DNA from: Phallus indusiatus
Taxonomy: Eukaryota; Basidiomycota; Agaricomycetes; Phallales; Phallaceae
DNA: 64,000 nt
Assembly: GCA_027605045.1 (NCBI GenBank)
Contig: JAQFWX010000001.1
Location: 2,170,001-2,234,000 of the forward strand
Reading direction: 5' to 3'
The position numbers and the translations under genes are program-made. How positions within the stretch are numbered: position 1 is the first letter of the stretch; each line of letters opens with the position of its first letter. Shown here piece by piece: positions 22,796 through 32,606 of the stretch. Below the pieces are notes generated by a model. The model did not search any database. It was not told where the DNA came from and saw only the letters and a list, made by a program, of their open reading frames with translations.

Positions 22796-24106
22796 ATGGA
22801 TTCCTCACCCCCACCCTCTGCACCCCAAATCGTCACCCTCGAAGATGTGGCGACTATTATTATGCGGCAATTCGCGGAAATGGATGCCCGCATGGCAAGA
22901 CAGGAATCCCAGGCCTCACAGATGATTGAGGTCCTACGGAGCATCCGAGACGCGGCTAGAGCTGCTCCTACCCAAAACACCCCTGTTGACGACGCGTCCT
23001 CACCGGGACAACCACCGGCTCCTGAGCATCAAGCCAGTTCACGCTCTTCCCGAAATACCCGACCTGCTGTACCTCCTTCGTTCGACGGAGATCGCTCCAA
23101 GGGTCGTGCCTTCTGGAACACCGTCGAGTTTTACATGAGTATATGCAGTCGCGACTTCGAGACTGATGAACTCAAGATCGGCTGGGCAATGTCGTACATG
23201 AATGAAGGTCGTGCCCTTACCTTCAGCGAATCTATGCTGAAAAAGTATCAAAGAGGAGAGAAGCCCTTCGCTGACTGGAATGCCTTTCGGGAACGATTCA
23301 AGGCGGATTTCTTTCCACAATCCGAGCAAGAGGATGCCATCAACACCCTCTATTCCAACCGCTACGTCCAAGGCAACAGGACTGTAGAAGAGTATGTGGA
23401 CGCCTTCCGCGTGCTCATTGAGCACGCCGGCTTTACGGAAGGCCTCGCCATTAACACGTACTTTCGTAATGGTTTAGACCCGACAATTGCGTCTCTGGTA
23501 GCGACGATGAAGGACCGACCCGCACTCCACGACTACGAGGGCTGGATCAGGCAAGCACGCATGTTTGACATGGACAGGCGTGCCAACGAGGCCTTCACCG
23601 CTGCTCGCCGTCGACTCGTGGGCTCTGGAACGGCTCAGACAAATCCCGCAGCTGTCCCCATTAATCGACCCCGTCCCAACCCTTTTCCGTCGTATCAGAC
23701 CCTCCAGATCCAGAGGAGGCCCCCTGCCCCTTCCTATCAAGCCCCTTCTTACCCACCTCCCAGGCCAGCACCTCAGCCCATGCCCGCGTTGCCTCCTAGA
23801 CCTGCGGCTTCTGCTCCTACATCCCAGGTTAGACATGACCCAATGGACGTTGACGCTACCCGTCGACGCGTAGGCCCAGAATCGACCAGGTGTCATCGCT
23901 GTGGAGCAACAGGCCATTGGGCTCGTGAATGCCCTCGCGCATATGACATTCGGTATCTTCAACCCGATGAATTGGACGAGAATATCGCACACCTGTTGGC
24001 TCAGAAAGACGCGTTAGAAGCCCAGGCACGCGGCGACTCTGCTCTGACCCAGGGTGAGACTGTAGCTGCAACAGAGGTAGAGGATTTTCAAAACGGCGAC
24101 GAGTGA
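22796..24106 (+). CDS. gag: Gag polyprotein, gypsy element 2
   Basis: 436 residues from ATG 22796 (MDSSPPPSAP). The gag core begins around VPPSFDGDRSKGRAFWNTV and runs through EEYVDAFRVL. A Pro-rich linker and a CCHC knuckle CHRCGATGHWAREC (23891-23932) follow. The stop TGA is at 24104-24106. It packages the RNA and forms the particle. It is clearly homologous to element 1 gag, with many silent differences. Confidence 0.94.
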   Translation: MDSSPPPSAPQIVTLEDVATIIMRQFAEMDARMARQESQASQMIEVLRSIRDAARAAPTQNTPVDDASSPGQPPAPEHQASSRSSRNTRPAVPPSFDGDRSKGRAFWNTVEFYMSICSRDFETDELKIGWAMSYMNEGRALTFSESMLKKYQRGEKPFADWNAFRERFKADFFPQSEQEDAINTLYSNRYVQGNRTVEEYVDAFRVLIEHAGFTEGLAINTYFRNGLDPTIASLVATMKDRPALHDYEGWIRQARMFDMDRRANEAFTAARRRLVGSGTAQTNPAAVPINRPRPNPFPSYQTLQIQRRPPAPSYQAPSYPPPRPAPQPMPALPPRPAASAPTSQVRHDPMDVDATRRRVGPESTRCHRCGATGHWARECPRAYDIRYLQPDELDENIAHLLAQKDALEAQARGDSALTQGETVAATEVEDFQNGDE

Positions 24107-27100
24107 TAGATGCACCCTCGTTGCCGACATCTAATAGATTCGACATTTTGTACATAGATCACGAACAAAATGACATTTCTGATTCGAATCTAACTACCCC
24201 TGCTGCATCCCCCGATAAACCCAAGGAACCACCTCCACCTGCTACACGCTCTGTTTCCATTCCATGTATGCTGTCGCCTTCTCAACGTCGTGCGTTGCCC
24301 AAGGAATACCGACTCGCAGCTACCGCTGGTACGCAGAAGCTGGAGATTCCAGTAGAGCTGCAGAGTGTTGACACTGGAGCCCTGCTGCACAGCAAGGCCA
24401 TGCTGGACACCGGGGCTAGCGGTATGTTCCTCGATCGCAACTTTGTCAACAAACATCGGCTTCCCTCCGTACGTCTTGCTAAACCAATTCCCGTGTTTAA
24501 CGTCGACGGTACGCCCAACCACGCTGGCTCTATCACCCACGTTGTCGACCTCGTTGTTCGCTTTCGGGATCACTCTGAACGCACCTTGTTCGCCGTTACC
24601 TCGCTCAAGTATCCCGTCCTGTTTGGACTGCCGTGGTTCAAGGCTCACAATCCTGTCATAGACTACACAACTGGTCAAGTGGAGTTCATGCGCTGCAGCC
24701 CCAGTTGTCGGTCTTGCGCCCCACGCTGGCCAGCGGGTAAGCTCTCTAAGCGTGCGTTCCAGCAGATCCGACGCGCACCTCTACCAGAGCTCGACAACAC
24801 TGAGGCCGATGATCCTGACATACCAGACCTGGTCGATGTCGAGTCTGAGGTTGAAGAGGGTGATCGACTGTTTGCGATATCAATGCTACCCGACGAGCCC
24901 GACACTCACCGCATATATGCCACCGAGACCATCTCCCAGCGACTGGCCCAGGCCCACGCCAACAACGCAGACGCACCAGCTCCCAAGGGTTTTTGGGATA
25001 TCGTGCCAGAGATGTTCCATGACTTTTCCGACATCTTCTCGAAGGAATCATTTGATTCGTTGCCGCAGTCGAAGAAGTGGGATCACCCGATAGAACTTGT
25101 GCCAGGTTCTGAGCCCAAGTCTTGCAAGATCTACCCACTGTCACCTAACGAACAGGCCGAGTTAGATGCGTTTCTGGAAGAGAACCTTGCATCTGGACGA
25201 ATCCGACCCTCCAAGTCGCCTATGGCGTCCCCAGTCTTCTTCATCAAGAAGAAAGATGGCTCTCTTCGTCTTATTCAGGACTACCGCGCGTTGAATGCCA
25301 TGACAATCAAGAATCGCTACCCGTTACCTTTGATCTCGGAGCTCATCAACAAATTGCAAGGTGCCCGGTACTTTACCAAGCTGGACGTGCGCTGGGGTTA
25401 CAACAACGTACGGATAAAGGAAGGAGATGAGTGGAAGGCTGCTTTCCGCACCAATCGCGGCCTTTTCGAACCTCTGGTAATGTTCTTTGGTCTCACTAAC
25501 AGTCCCGCCACCTTCCAGACGATGATGAACGAGATCTTCGAAGACATGATCTCAGAAGGTGTCGTTGCCGTCTATATCGACGACATTCTCATCTACACTC
25601 GGGATCGGGAACAGCATGACCAGGTAAGTTACGTAACACGACGCGTTCTCGAACGTCTCCGGGAGCACAAGCTGTATCTCAAGGCAGAGAAGTGCGAGTT
25701 CTGTCGGACTAAGATCGAATACTTAGGCGTCGTGATTTCCGAGAATACCGTAGAGATGGACCCCGCGAAAGTCTCGGGTGTCAGAGATTGGCCTGTCCCG
25801 AAGAACGTCACTGAGGTTCAGTCCTTCTTGGGCTTCGCCAACTTCTACCGTCGGTTTATCAAGGATTTCGCGCGTATTGCCAATCCCATGTTCGGGTTAA
25901 CTAAAAAGGACACTCCCTTCGTCTGGTCCGACACCTGTCAGCATGCTTTCGATACTCTGAAGTCGTCAATCACCTCTGCTCCCATTCTCCTCATTCCTAA
26001 CCCTGCTAATCCTTACAGAGTCGAAGCAGACAGTTCCGACTTTGCAACAGGCGCGGTCCTTTCACAGCTGTCGAACGAGGACGGTAAATGGCACCCAGTT
26101 GCATTCTTCTCGAAGGCCCTCAGCCCTGTCGAACGCAACTATGAGATCCACGACAAGGAGATGCTGGCTATCATACGATCTTTAGAGGAATGGCGACACT
26201 TTCTCGAAGGCGCGTCTCACCCTACCGACATACGGACTGATCACAAGAATCTCGAGTACTTCATGTCCGCGCGTAACCTCAATCGTCGTCAAGCTAGATG
26301 GTCGGTATATCTCTCACGATTTGACTTTACTCTGCAGCATATACCGGGTAAGTCGATGGGCAAACCTGACGGTCTATCTCGTCGGCCAGATCATGGCTCG
26401 GGAAAGGACGACAATCGTGGAGTCACCTTAATCCGACCCGAAATGTTTGCAATCAATGCTCTGCAAACGTTCCGTCTTAAGGGGGAGGAGGAGGGTCTTC
26501 TACGCCAGATTCGCAAGGCCAATCGGGAAGGCAAGGTTGAAGATAGTGTTTCCAAAGCCATTGCAACACTTCGTGCGCTGGGTGGTCGTTCAGCTCACTC
26601 ATCGGAATGGTTTGAAGACCAGGACCTCCTCTACTATCGCGGCAAGGTTTACGTGCCAAATGTGGACGAATTGCGTCGGAACATCCTTTCCAGACACCAC
26701 GACACCAAACTCGGCGGTCACCCGGGTCGTTTCAAGACCCTCGAGCTCGTTTCACGCACCTTTTGGTGGCCAGGCGTCTCTAGGTATGTACAACGCTATG
26801 TAGAGGCCTGCGACATGTGTCTACGTACGAAACCGTCTCGCCATGCTCCCTATGGCCTTCTCCGACCCACAGAAGTGCCAAGTCGACCTTGGGAACACAT
26901 CTCAGTCGACTTCATCGTGGAGCTGCCAGAATCTAACGGTTTTGACGCGATCCTCTCTGTTGTCGATTCTCTCACCAAACGGGTTCATTTCGTGCCGACA
27001 TTTACGACACTTGACGCGACAGGTCTAGCCCGTCTGTACCTTCAACATGTCTGGAAGCTCCATGGTCTCCCCATGAAGGTGATCTCTGACAGGGGCCCCC

Positions 27101-28056
27101 AGTTCGCATCCCGCTTCACGCAGGAGCTTTCTAGGCTCCTTGGCATACGGCTTGCACCCTCTACGGCATATCATCCTCAAACCGATGGTCAAACAGAGCG
27201 CGTCAATGCAGAAGTCGAGCAGTATCTTCGACTTTTCACCTCAGAGCGACAGGACGACTGGGACCAGCTGCTGCCCATGGCTGAGTTCGCATACAACAAC
27301 CATGTACACTCAGCCACGCGTTCAACCCCCTTTGAACTCGACACTGGACGACATCCTCGTATGGGATTCGAACCGCTGGTTGTCGACTCGAAGATCGAAT
27401 CTGTCAACGAGTTCAAGACGCGCATGGAGTCGACAATAGAGGAAGCCAAGGCCGCTATAGCCAAGTCGAAGGACGAGATGGCCAAGTACTACGATCGGAA
27501 ACACATCCCGGCACCTGAATACAAGGTTGGCGACAAGGTATACCTTGATTCGAGCGACATCCGTACCACCAGGCCCTCCGCCAAGTTATCACATCGGTAC
27601 TTAGGGCCTTTTCCGATAGTCAGCAAGGTCGGGTCACACGCATACAAGCTGCGTTTACCACTGTCGATGTCAAGGCTTCACCCAGTGTTCCACGTCGGGA
27701 AGTTACGTCCAAAGGTTGAAGACACAATCCCGGGCCGTCGCGTTAAGGCTCCACCACCTCCTGAGGTCAGAGACGATGGTGAACACTATGTCGTGGAACG
27801 GATTTTAGATAGTCGTGTCTTCCGGAGACGACTCGAGTACAAGGTGTGTTGGGAAGGCTATGGTCCCGAGCATGACCAGTGGGAACCCGAGTCGAATATT
27901 GCAGCCCCGGATCTCATTAAGGATTTCCACCGCGAACATCCGAGTGCGCCACGCTCGATAAATGGCCTTCTTTTCCATCGTCGCCCTCGGTTTGATTTTT
28001 CTAAGCTACAGGCGTCATTAGTCGAAGCTACAGGCGTCGGGACGCCGCCTTGTTGA
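24103..28056 (+). CDS. pol: Pol polyprotein (PR-RT-RH-IN-chromodomain), gypsy element 2
   Basis: 1,317 codons, open from end to end, in the -1 frame relative to gag. Protease LDTGASGMFLD at about residues 101-111, RT with YIDDILIY at about 490, RNase H EADSSDFATGAVL at about 640, integrase HHCC finger (HHDTKLGGHPGR...CDMCLRTK) at about 864-905, catalytic core SVDFIVE (about 934), ISDRGPQFA (about 994) and QTERVNAE (about 1030), chromodomain HYVVERILDS...WEGYGPEHDQW at about 1226-1276. The chromodomain probably steers integration to marked chromatin. Element 1 has ATGA at the gag/pol junction but here it is GTGA, so pol starts at GTG 24103 or comes from frameshifting or reinitiation. A short insertion (VSY) follows the YIDD region. 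Confidence 0.95.
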   Translation: MIDAPSLPTSNRFDILYIDHEQNDISDSNLTTPAASPDKPKEPPPPATRSVSIPCMLSPSQRRALPKEYRLAATAGTQKLEIPVELQSVDTGALLHSKAMLDTGASGMFLDRNFVNKHRLPSVRLAKPIPVFNVDGTPNHAGSITHVVDLVVRFRDHSERTLFAVTSLKYPVLFGLPWFKAHNPVIDYTTGQVEFMRCSPSCRSCAPRWPAGKLSKRAFQQIRRAPLPELDNTEADDPDIPDLVDVESEVEEGDRLFAISMLPDEPDTHRIYATETISQRLAQAHANNADAPAPKGFWDIVPEMFHDFSDIFSKESFDSLPQSKKWDHPIELVPGSEPKSCKIYPLSPNEQAELDAFLEENLASGRIRPSKSPMASPVFFIKKKDGSLRLIQDYRALNAMTIKNRYPLPLISELINKLQGARYFTKLDVRWGYNNVRIKEGDEWKAAFRTNRGLFEPLVMFFGLTNSPATFQTMMNEIFEDMISEGVVAVYIDDILIYTRDREQHDQVSYVTRRVLERLREHKLYLKAEKCEFCRTKIEYLGVVISENTVEMDPAKVSGVRDWPVPKNVTEVQSFLGFANFYRRFIKDFARIANPMFGLTKKDTPFVWSDTCQHAFDTLKSSITSAPILLIPNPANPYRVEADSSDFATGAVLSQLSNEDGKWHPVAFFSKALSPVERNYEIHDKEMLAIIRSLEEWRHFLEGASHPTDIRTDHKNLEYFMSARNLNRRQARWSVYLSRFDFTLQHIPGKSMGKPDGLSRRPDHGSGKDDNRGVTLIRPEMFAINALQTFRLKGEEEGLLRQIRKANREGKVEDSVSKAIATLRALGGRSAHSSEWFEDQDLLYYRGKVYVPNVDELRRNILSRHHDTKLGGHPGRFKTLELVSRTFWWPGVSRYVQRYVEACDMCLRTKPSRHAPYGLLRPTEVPSRPWEHISVDFIVELPESNGFDAILSVVDSLTKRVHFVPTFTTLDATGLARLYLQHVWKLHGLPMKVISDRGPQFASRFTQELSRLLGIRLAPSTAYHPQTDGQTERVNAEVEQYLRLFTSERQDDWDQLLPMAEFAYNNHVHSATRSTPFELDTGRHPRMGFEPLVVDSKIESVNEFKTRMESTIEEAKAAIAKSKDEMAKYYDRKHIPAPEYKVGDKVYLDSSDIRTTRPSAKLSHRYLGPFPIVSKVGSHAYKLRLPLSMSRLHPVFHVGKLRPKVEDTIPGRRVKAPPPPEVRDDGEHYVVERILDSRVFRRRLEYKVCWEGYGPEHDQWEPESNIAAPDLIKDFHREHPSAPRSINGLLFHRRPRFDFSKLQASLVEATGVGTPPC

Positions 28057-28064
28057 AGGGGGGA
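28055..28064 (+). promoter_or_regulatory. Polypurine tract, element 2
   Basis: GAAGGGGGGA ends 3 nt before the 3' LTR at 28068. Element 1 has the same G-run abutting its LTR. Confidence 0.75.
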
Positions 28065-28067
28065 TGG

Positions 28068-28452
28068 TGTCAGGGTACGCTACCGCCGTCTCTCATTTTC
28101 TTATTTATTATCATCGGCATCATTTCCTTTCTATTTTATTTATCATTTCCATATTTTACTTTTACTCTCCGTTTCCTTGTTCTGTCTCTATTTCACTTTC
28201 TCTACTCGCGCGCGCCGCTTGGCGTGATGCCCGTGACATCACGTCGCTTAGGCTCGGCTTGGCGCCTGGCACTTAGCTGTGTCAGGGCCGCACGCCGCGT
28301 CGTCGTTTTATGTATATAGTAGCTGTACCTAGAGTGAGGGTCCCTAAGCTTGTTCTCTTAGGATCCCCTCCCTCTAGGTGAGTAGTTAGTATTCTCCTTA
28401 ATATATTATCTTAGGATCCCCTCCCTCTAGTGTGAGCTGAGTAGCCCTAACA
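28068..28452 (+). repeat. 3' LTR of gypsy element 2
   Basis: 385 bp. It lacks about 10 bp of the CGCGCGTCGCGCG stretch present in the 5' LTR and one G in CTTGGGCGCC. Otherwise it looks the same. Confidence 0.94.
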
Positions 28453-29301
28453 CTTTTGTCAAATTTCCGAGCGCTCAAGAACCTGTATGCACATGGAACA
28501 ATCCTAATCTATATACCTATTTATGGCCAACTTTATTTCCTTATGGTACAGGTCTATTAGAAGATCCTCTTCGTAATGATAAGAATCTTGGATTGAGAAA
28601 AATTCGTTTAAAAGATCATATTCGACACTTACTGCATTTGACTGATACTCGTTTTCAGACTCATTTAACATTTATATATGTTATGATGAATATCATACAG
28701 CGACGAACTACAACATATCAATCTAAATTAGCATGTAAAAGATCATGGTTCCTGAAAGTATCACAGGCATTATCAAAAATCTCTCCTGAATCAATTCAAT
28801 CTTTCGAAGAAAAATTACAGAAACATACACCCATAGCAGGTGAAAATGATAGTGAAAAGGCTATTCTTCAGATTTTGAAATATGTAGACTATATCTCCGA
28901 GGATGTTACAGGTTCTACTTCAGAAGTACATGTAATGCGAGAAGAGATTCGTTCAATTTCTCGTGAAGTTGGTTTACCACATTTATATATAACTATAAAC
29001 CCTGCTGACTTTTATAATCCTATTTATCAAATACTGGCAGGTCGTAATATAAATTTAGATTCTATTTTTGATGACTTGAATCATAATCATGAAAATATCA
29101 CTCGAGCAAAAACTGTCGCTGAAAATCCTATAGCAGGTGCTAATGGCTTCAATTCACTAATGAATACATTTATTAAAATTTTACTTGGAACTGAAAGAGA
29201 AAACAGAGTTGGTATTTTCGGTAAAGTTAGGTCATATTATGGTGTCGTAGAATCTCAGAACCGAGGTTCACTCCATTGTCACTCTCTTATATGGTTAGAA
29301 G
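28453..29301 (+). pseudogene. Helitron piece 6 (Rep HUH domain)
   Basis: QPF continues as VKFPSAQEPVC. It contains the Helitron-like N domain hallmarks YLWPTLFPYGTG, GLPHLYITINPADFYNP and the nicking-enzyme metal motif in RGSLHCHSLIWLE (codons CAT TGT CAC at 29273-29281). Cys between the two His is less usual than Ala or Met in Helitrons. The piece is cut after WLE. Confidence 0.9.
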
Positions 29302-29698
29302 TGTTAGGGCTACTCAGCTCAGACTAGAGGGAGGGGATCCTAAGTAAATATATTGAGGGAGAAACTAACTACTCACCTAGAGGGAGGGGATCCTAAGAGA
29401 ACAAGCTTAGGGACCCTCACTCTAGGTACAGCTACTATATACATAAAACGACGACGCGGCGTGCGGCCCTGACACAGCTAAGTGCCAGGCGCCCAAGCCG
29501 AGCCTAAGCGACGTGATGTCACGGGCATCACGCCGGGTATGAGCGCGCAACGCGCGCGAGTAGAGAATGTGAAATAGAGACGGAGGGAGCAAACGGAAGG
29601 TGGACTTAATGTACGGGAAATGTAAATGAAATGGAAATGAACATATACCGATGATAATAAATAAGGAAAATGAGGGGACGCAGTAGCGTACCCTGACA
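29302..29698 (-). mobile_element. Solo LTR, family of gypsy element 2
   Basis: 397 bp, TGTTAGGGCTACTCAGC...TACCCTGACA on the plus strand, duplication AGAAG (29297-29301 and 29699-29703). Confidence 0.93.
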
Positions 29699-30601
29699 AG
29701 AAGATGGTTTACCACCAAATATTGTAAAACGAAAACTTCAAATGGAAGAACAATGGAAACAGCAATTTTTTAGATGGCTTGAAGATATTATCTCATTAGA
29801 TTTTCCGGATCAAACACTGCCTTACTCATCTGAAAATGCACCTTACATTAAAACTCCCTTGATGAGTACCATGTTAGATCCGAAATTAAATTTCAATAAC
29901 TCTAATTGGCTGCAAGATCTACGAGATGTATTGGAAAATATAGGACAGATACATGTACATAATAATACCTGTTTTAAACATTTGCCCAAAATGGCTCAAA
30001 CGTATAGAGAACCTGATAAAGATTGTCGTTTTCAATTACCAAGACCTACTGTTGTTGAAACATATTACGATGAGGATGGTCACATACATTTAAAATGTTC
30101 TAATGGTCATATGAATGGATTTAATGATATATGTGTATCGTGCTTAAGATGCAACATGGATATCAAATATGTTGGTTCTGGTACTATAGCCTTAGCAATG
30201 ATCGAATATATAACAAACTACATAACAAAACTATCACTTGATACTTCTACAGTCTTCTCAGCTCTTTGTGCAGCAATTAAGTCGTTAGAGAACTCTTCTT
30301 CAACCCGAAATACATTCAGTGAAAATAGCGAGGAACATTCACGATTACTTCTTGTTAAAACCTGTAATAACATGATAGGTAAACGTGAATTGTCAGGTCA
30401 GCAAGTTGCATCATTTTTATGCAATATTCCCAATCACTACACAAATCACTCATTCGTCAAAGTATATTGGACGAAAATATTAAGATTTACTTCTGGTACT
30501 CTATTTAATTCCATGACATCAGATTCTTCAACTGATGAATCAACCATAGAACATGACTTATTGCCGTTTGCAAAATTGTTTTCTGGCGCTGACGGGCGCT
30601 A
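29699..30601 (+). pseudogene. Helitron piece 7 (Rep catalytic tyrosines)
   Basis: WLE continues as DGLPPNIVKRKLQ. The two-tyrosine motif YITNYITK (codons at 30207-30209 and 30219-30221) sits in an expected context (ALAMIEYITNYITKLSL). It is followed by SGQQVASFLCNIPNHYT. The frame ends at FSGADGR where the Tc1-like element begins. Confidence 0.88.
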
Positions 30602-30965
30602 ATTTGGACCAAATGCGACTGAAGCAAAAAAAATTGAATATCTCCTGAACGAGTGGAAGAATCTGTACATGTTATATATCAAAATTCATATTTTTTCATG
30701 ACGAATTTTTTGAGCCTAAAAAGATTGAAAGATACTATGAAGAAAAAGATTTACATCGCATGCTTTCTTTTTTAGCTTGGTTGAGTTTTATATAGATGAC
30801 GAATTATGTATTTTCAGTTTCTCAGCATTTTTTCGTGTTTCGTATGCCCAAAATATTTATTTAGGATACAAGTTTCAGTCTAGTTATGCTCGTGTTTGCT
30901 CAGACCTTTGGAACTCCGCAGTCATCGTGTTGAAACCTAGTTTGACTAGCCACTACACTCTTCTC

Positions 30966-32564
30966 ATGCCTGTAACGCGATCTAAAGACAAGGAAGCAGA
31001 TAAGACTCCAACTATTGATAATATACCATTGCCACCAAAACGAAAAGTTGGAAGACCACGAAAGAACCCTGTCGTGCCTGCACCTGAAAACATCGTGTCT
31101 AATCTTCCTTGTGCCCCTACTCTTGTTTCTGCAGATAGTGCATACCATTCTACATCAGCAGTAGAACCAGCTATCATTGAACAACGAGAGATTGAGCTCA
31201 AGAATGAGAGATATATGATTGGACTTGGCATACCTCTTGACCTGGGGCCGGATTCATCTTCTGCTTTGCCAGTTCAGGATATTCCTTCTAAAAGCTCAAA
31301 TGTCCGTGAGAAGGATCATAATTTCGAGTTGAGTGATGATGAGAATATGGTGGAGGGAGGGGAGGACTTTACCATGGAGATAGAGGAGACAGACAATGGT
31401 ATGCTGCCTCATAATTCTAAATAAAAAAAAGCTTATTAATGGAATATAGTTCAAAACATAATCATACCATGTTTAGTTCCAATGAAAAATGGGACCAGTG
31501 ATACATTGGAACTTCCGTCAAACTTGACCTGGCAAGATGTCAGGTTTCGCCTGGCAGAAAAAATGGAGATTTCGGTCACTTCGCTGAACATAGGCTATAA
31601 ATTCTCAACACACACTGTCAATGATCCCCAGAGAAGTCTTAGTTCCGTTGCAAATTGGCTCAATTTTGTTGCAAAAGCACGCGATGCCATGAAAGCCAAA
31701 GCAAAAGCCAAGGCAAAAGGGAAACCATTCGAGGTGCTGATCAAAGATATGACTCAGCCTCCGGATGCTAAGGGTACCAAGCTGACGAATGAAAAATCAC
31801 GATTTGGAGGATCCGGTGGCAAAAAAACTGCGGGTGCGCTGGGTGGTGATGGTAATGTGGGACAAGGTGTGACGGCGAACCCCGAGGAAGCTTTTTCTGA
31901 GGGACGATTAGTCAAACTTATTGAGCTCAAGACCCACTGCAATAAACATGACCGGAACTGTGCTATAATAGCAACAGGTGAACATGTTCGACTCTTGAAA
32001 GAGCATATTAGTCTTTGGGCTATGTTAGTGGTATGTTCTCGCATTCTTGATTGTGACTGAATATCTATCTAACTATTTTAGGCACGTGGAATTATACCTG
32101 ATCAAAAATGTATAACACCACCTGACCTAGTTATCAATGCAGCAAAGAAGTCTTCGGAAGCCCGTGACCACATTGCACCTCCACGCGGAATGTCTTGGGG
32201 CCCCAAACAAGCACTAGGACAGACCATTACTCACGAAGCGGAAGATGAAACAGCAGTAGCGGACAGTGATATGGATGAACTTGAAGATCCATCGAACTTT
32301 CCACTTATCTGCTCATGGCTCAAGGAACTTGATGGAAGTCCTCGTGCAGATGGCCGGTCTTACTATCAATATTTCCCATTGATTGAAGAACAAGGATACA
32401 GGCGTGTTTCCGAGTTAGCGGACTTGGTTACTGATGTTGAGCTCCATGCTGCTTGTCCGGGAATGTCAATGGCCATTGCAAAGAACCTTATACGCTTTGC
32501 AAAGAATGATGTCAAAAGGATCCGTCAAAATTTGAAAAGAAATCTTAACCATAGAGCATACTAG
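30966..32564 (+). CDS. AT-hook accessory protein of the Tc1-like element
   Basis: Exons 30966-31398, 31477-32030 and 32082-32564 (introns 78 bp GTATGC..TTTAG and 51 bp GTATGT..TTTAG) give 489 residues with phases that fit. The N-terminus MPVTRSKDKEAD is followed by an AT-hook PKRKVGRPRKNP. An acidic stretch (SDDENMVEGGEDFTMEIEE), a basic KAKAKAKAKGK run and a Gly-rich part (GGSGGKKTAGALGGDG) come next. The C-terminal LKELDGSP...YQYFPLIEEQGYRRVSELADL looks like a small helical domain. Binding to AT-rich DNA, perhaps the element's ends or the target, is inferred. I do not recognise the family otherwise. It could be a host gene captured by the element. Confidence 0.7.
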
Positions 32565-32606
32565 AACAACAGTAGTTACAACATATCTAGTTAAATTGAT
32601 ACATGT

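Larger units (their letters stand above)
22235..28452 (+). mobile_element. Chromodomain Ty3/gypsy retrotransposon, element 2 (apparently intact)
   Basis: 6,218 bp, duplication CTTTT (22230-22234 and 28453-28457), LTRs 22235-22630 (396 bp) and 28068-28452 (385 bp). The LTRs differ mainly by a short deletion in the 3' LTR near 28215 and one base near 28262. Gag and pol are both fully open. It belongs to the same clade as element 1, but the LTR U3 regions differ. Confidence 0.96.

Noticed and set aside
25621..25640. CAGGTAAGT in element 2 pol as an intron donor
   Set aside because: The pol frame is open through it with only a short insertion relative to element 1, and no paired acceptor is needed.
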